A stretch of 64,000 bases of DNA from Chrysemys picta bellii (taxonomy: Eukaryota > Chordata > Testudines > Emydidae): positions 222,669,894 to 222,733,893 of the forward strand of contig NC_088792.1 of NCBI RefSeq assembly GCF_011386835.1. Reading direction: 5' to 3'. Below are positions 62,162 to 64,000 of this stretch, in pieces; position 1 is the stretch's first letter, and every line of letters begins with the position of its first letter. The notes beneath the pieces were generated by a model. It was not told where the DNA came from. It saw only the letters and a list, made by a program, of their open reading frames with translations, and did no database searches. The translations under genes were made by a program, and so were the position numbers.

Positions 62162-62511
62162 CTCTAAAACAGGGGTCGGCAACCTTTGGCACCTGGCCTG
62201 TCAGGGTAAAGCCACTGGCGGGCCGGGCCAGTTTGTTTATCTGGAGCATCCGCAGGCACGGAGCCCCGCAGCTCCCACTGGCCGCGGTTCACCATTCTTA
62301 GCCAATGGGAGCTGCAGCAAGCAGTGGCTAGCACTTCCCTAAACCCGCGCCATTTCCCACAGCTCCCATTGGCCGGGAACGGCAAACCGCGGCCAGTGGA
62401 AGCTCCAGGGCTCCGTACCTGCGGATGCACCAGATAAACAAACCAGGCTGGCCCGCCAGTGGCTTTACCCAGATGGGCCAGTGCCAAAGGTTGCCGACCC
62501 CTTCTTTAAAA
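62162..62511. mobile_element. palindromic hAT-type MITE with 8-bp target duplication
   Basis: Element 62170-62503. Left end caggggtcggcaacctttgg; right end, reverse strand, aaggggtcggcaacctttgg. The flanks ctctaaaa (62162-62169) and ctttaaaa (62504-62511) agree at 7 of 8 positions, the hAT duplication length. Most of the interior is mirrored, with ccactggcgggccgggccag against ctggcccgccagtgg and gtttgtttatctgg against ccagataaacaaac. The centre is CpG-containing. Confidence 0.9.
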
Positions 62512-62791
62512 CATCATGGTAGATCAGCAACATTGTAGAAGGTCAAGAATTTCAAACACTTAAAGGAGGAAAGAAATGTCAAGACAAGTCCTGGATGAAA
62601 TGAAAAGGTAAGAGACAATAAGAGATGCTTATGCTGTTCCACAAGCACTGCAAATGAATTCGTTCCCCTCTCCGGCCCCCACTTCTACCTTTATATAACC
62701 AGAAGCTGAAGACCACAGAGTGATAATTAACAAGGACATTTATTTCAATAGATAGGTATTTGCTTTCATAAATCTTGGAAGTAAGAGGTAA

Positions 62792-62935
62792 CATAGAATC
62801 ACAGAAATCATAGAATATCAGGGTTGGAAGGGACCTCAGGAGGTCATCTGCCTCCTGCTCAAAGCAGGACTAGTCCCCAGCTAAATCAGCCCAGCCAGGG
62901 CTTTGTCAAGCCTGACCTTAACATGGATGGAAGCA
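62792..62935 (-). mobile_element. CR1 LINE 3' end
   Basis: tcatagaatatcagggttgg, aagggacctcaggaggtcat, ccagccagggctttgtcaag is the reverse complement of the 55100-55234 CR1 terminus, with a small deletion after gtcatctg. Same subfamily as the intron copies but more diverged. Confidence 0.9.
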
Positions 62936-63317
62936 TCTGCTGTACAAACCAAAACTATTAGCTCTTGAAACAAATTAACTGTATAAATCTCAAAAATTTT
63001 AGTCATTTATCTCTCTATTACTGAAACTAAGAATTGCCAGATCTTTAAGACACAATCATAAAAGTGATCTCCCAATACTGCTTTCAATTAAAATAAAAAC
63101 CCCTCATTTTTCATTAGGATGAGCCATAATTTCCTCATGTCTGCATAAAAGGCTGTCATTGCATCCTTAACTCATCCTCAGTTTACATACTGAAGGATAT
63201 GTGCAAGTAAGATTACTCACTGTTCTAAGGCCCTATGACAAGGGCCATCTGTATAATAGAGACTTGAAATGCAATATTGCAAAGAAGTGTCTGAGAATGT
63301 TTCAATCTCCACTTTTA

Positions 63318-63545
63318 GGCCTTGTCTTCTCTAGGAAAAAAAGGGGGGTATTTTTAACCCACTTTAATCTAACCTGTGTTAAAACCTTAGTGAAGACAAG
63401 GTAAATCGCAGTTTTAACCCACATTAGCAGGTAACCGTGACCAGTTAACATGGGTTAAAACAACAACATACTTTGTCTTCGCTAACCCAAATTAACAACC
63501 TAGTGAATGCAAGTTAAAAATACATCTTTTTCCTTAGTGAAGATA
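63318..63545. mobile_element. palindromic MITE (CTTGTCTTC-type ends)
   Basis: Starts ggccttgtcttctctaggaa. The interior has mirrored pieces: tttttaacccactttaatct, aacctgtgttaaaac, gttaacatgggttaaaac, agttaaaaata and ccttagtgaagata. The agtgaagaca/tgtcttc pairs occur at the ends and in the middle, suggesting an internal copy of the terminus. Confidence 0.7.
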
Positions 63546-64000
63546 CTGTTTTACATTTAAAGGAGATGCAGGTGTATGCTTATAAATCTCCTAAAAAGAC
63601 ATTAATGCCTTTAATTTTAACACATTCTTTGGAACCTAAAAATCATCAAGTGTCAAACTGTTTATCCTGCCACCGCTTTTGCAAGAGTAGTGGAGTGAAA
63701 TTTCTTCACTATGCCACAACAATATAGAAAATTGAAGTTGAGGTTCACTTTCACCTGCTAAGTTGCCAAATTGCATTCTGAACTGCACTGCCTACATCAC
63801 ACAGAGGAACCGAGTCTAACCTTCCCTTATAAACCAACTACACACTGCTGTTTTCCAGTGTCCAAGGCTGAGGAGACAAGGCGTGGAATTCCGTTCTCCT
63901 CCTCAGAACTCAGTTTACTCAAGTAAGAAGGCTTAATAATGTCTAAGAAAGCACTAAAAACTTTCAAGGCATGTTTTTGTAGCTGCATATTGTAGAGGTT

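Larger units (their letters stand above)
58835..64000 (-). other. ATP6V1H: partial ATP6V1H intron, continuing beyond the window
   Basis: No further exon found. Contents: MITEs at 59572, 62170 and 63318, a TG tract at 61466, a CR1 end at 62792. 58840-59570, 60420-61460 and 61505-62160 show nothing assignable apart from an A tract at about 60666-60682. Confidence 0.7.

Noticed and set aside
1..64000. CRISPR array, operon, phage or plasmid features
   Set aside because: Repeats are dispersed eukaryotic elements without regular spacers; genes have spliceosomal introns, so prokaryotic systems are not expected or seen.

Overview
The window is vertebrate nuclear DNA, most likely from a turtle. Coding sequence is sparse, exons are short with GT/AG borders, and most recognisable sequence is interspersed repeats. 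CR1 LINEs of several ages dominate, with a Harbinger transposon, palindromic MITEs, LTRs and a short retroposon whose texture I recognise from turtle genomes. A crocodilian is the main alternative. No prokaryotic gene, CRISPR array, operon or RNA gene is visible.

One host gene is present: ATP6V1H, subunit H of the V-type proton ATPase V1 sector, on the minus strand. Seven exons (58737-58834, 57751-57943, 50629-50807, 49272-49397, 44594-44695, 35600-35713, 17598-17658) join in frame and encode 290 residues ending in a stop. This is about the C-terminal 60% of a roughly 483-residue protein. The 5' exons lie beyond position 64000. The 3' UTR probably runs down to about 17040. Introns range from 0.8 to 17.9 kb.

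Region by region: 1-17040 is intergenic, downstream of ATP6V1H. It holds an inverted-duplicated retroposon with target-site duplications (2835-3072), an LTR-like segment (3590-4090), a GC-rich repeat (4095-4575), two CR1 copies (5341-5625 minus, about 5815-8010 plus), two palindromic MITEs and old repeats. The last ATP6V1H intron (17659-35599) carries a decayed CR1 in minus orientation with ORF1 esterase, ORF2 endonuclease and ORF2 RT remnants. It is interrupted by a 4.28-kb Harbinger element (25150-29428) whose transposase frame is open over about 365 codons, while its Myb/SANT partner gene is broken. Introns between 35714 and 57750 hold an LTR (43183-43775), several MITEs and three CR1 copies, one with an almost complete reverse transcriptase (53252-55234). 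The most 5' intron sequence (58835-64000) holds a GC-rich TA-flanked MITE, a palindromic hAT-type MITE, a TG microsatellite and another palindromic MITE.

Nothing looks like a wholly undescribed system. The items most worth a second look are the Harbinger copy nested in CR1, the fold-back retroposon, the mirrored GC-rich repeat at 4.1-4.6 kb, and the paired same-subfamily CR1 copies.
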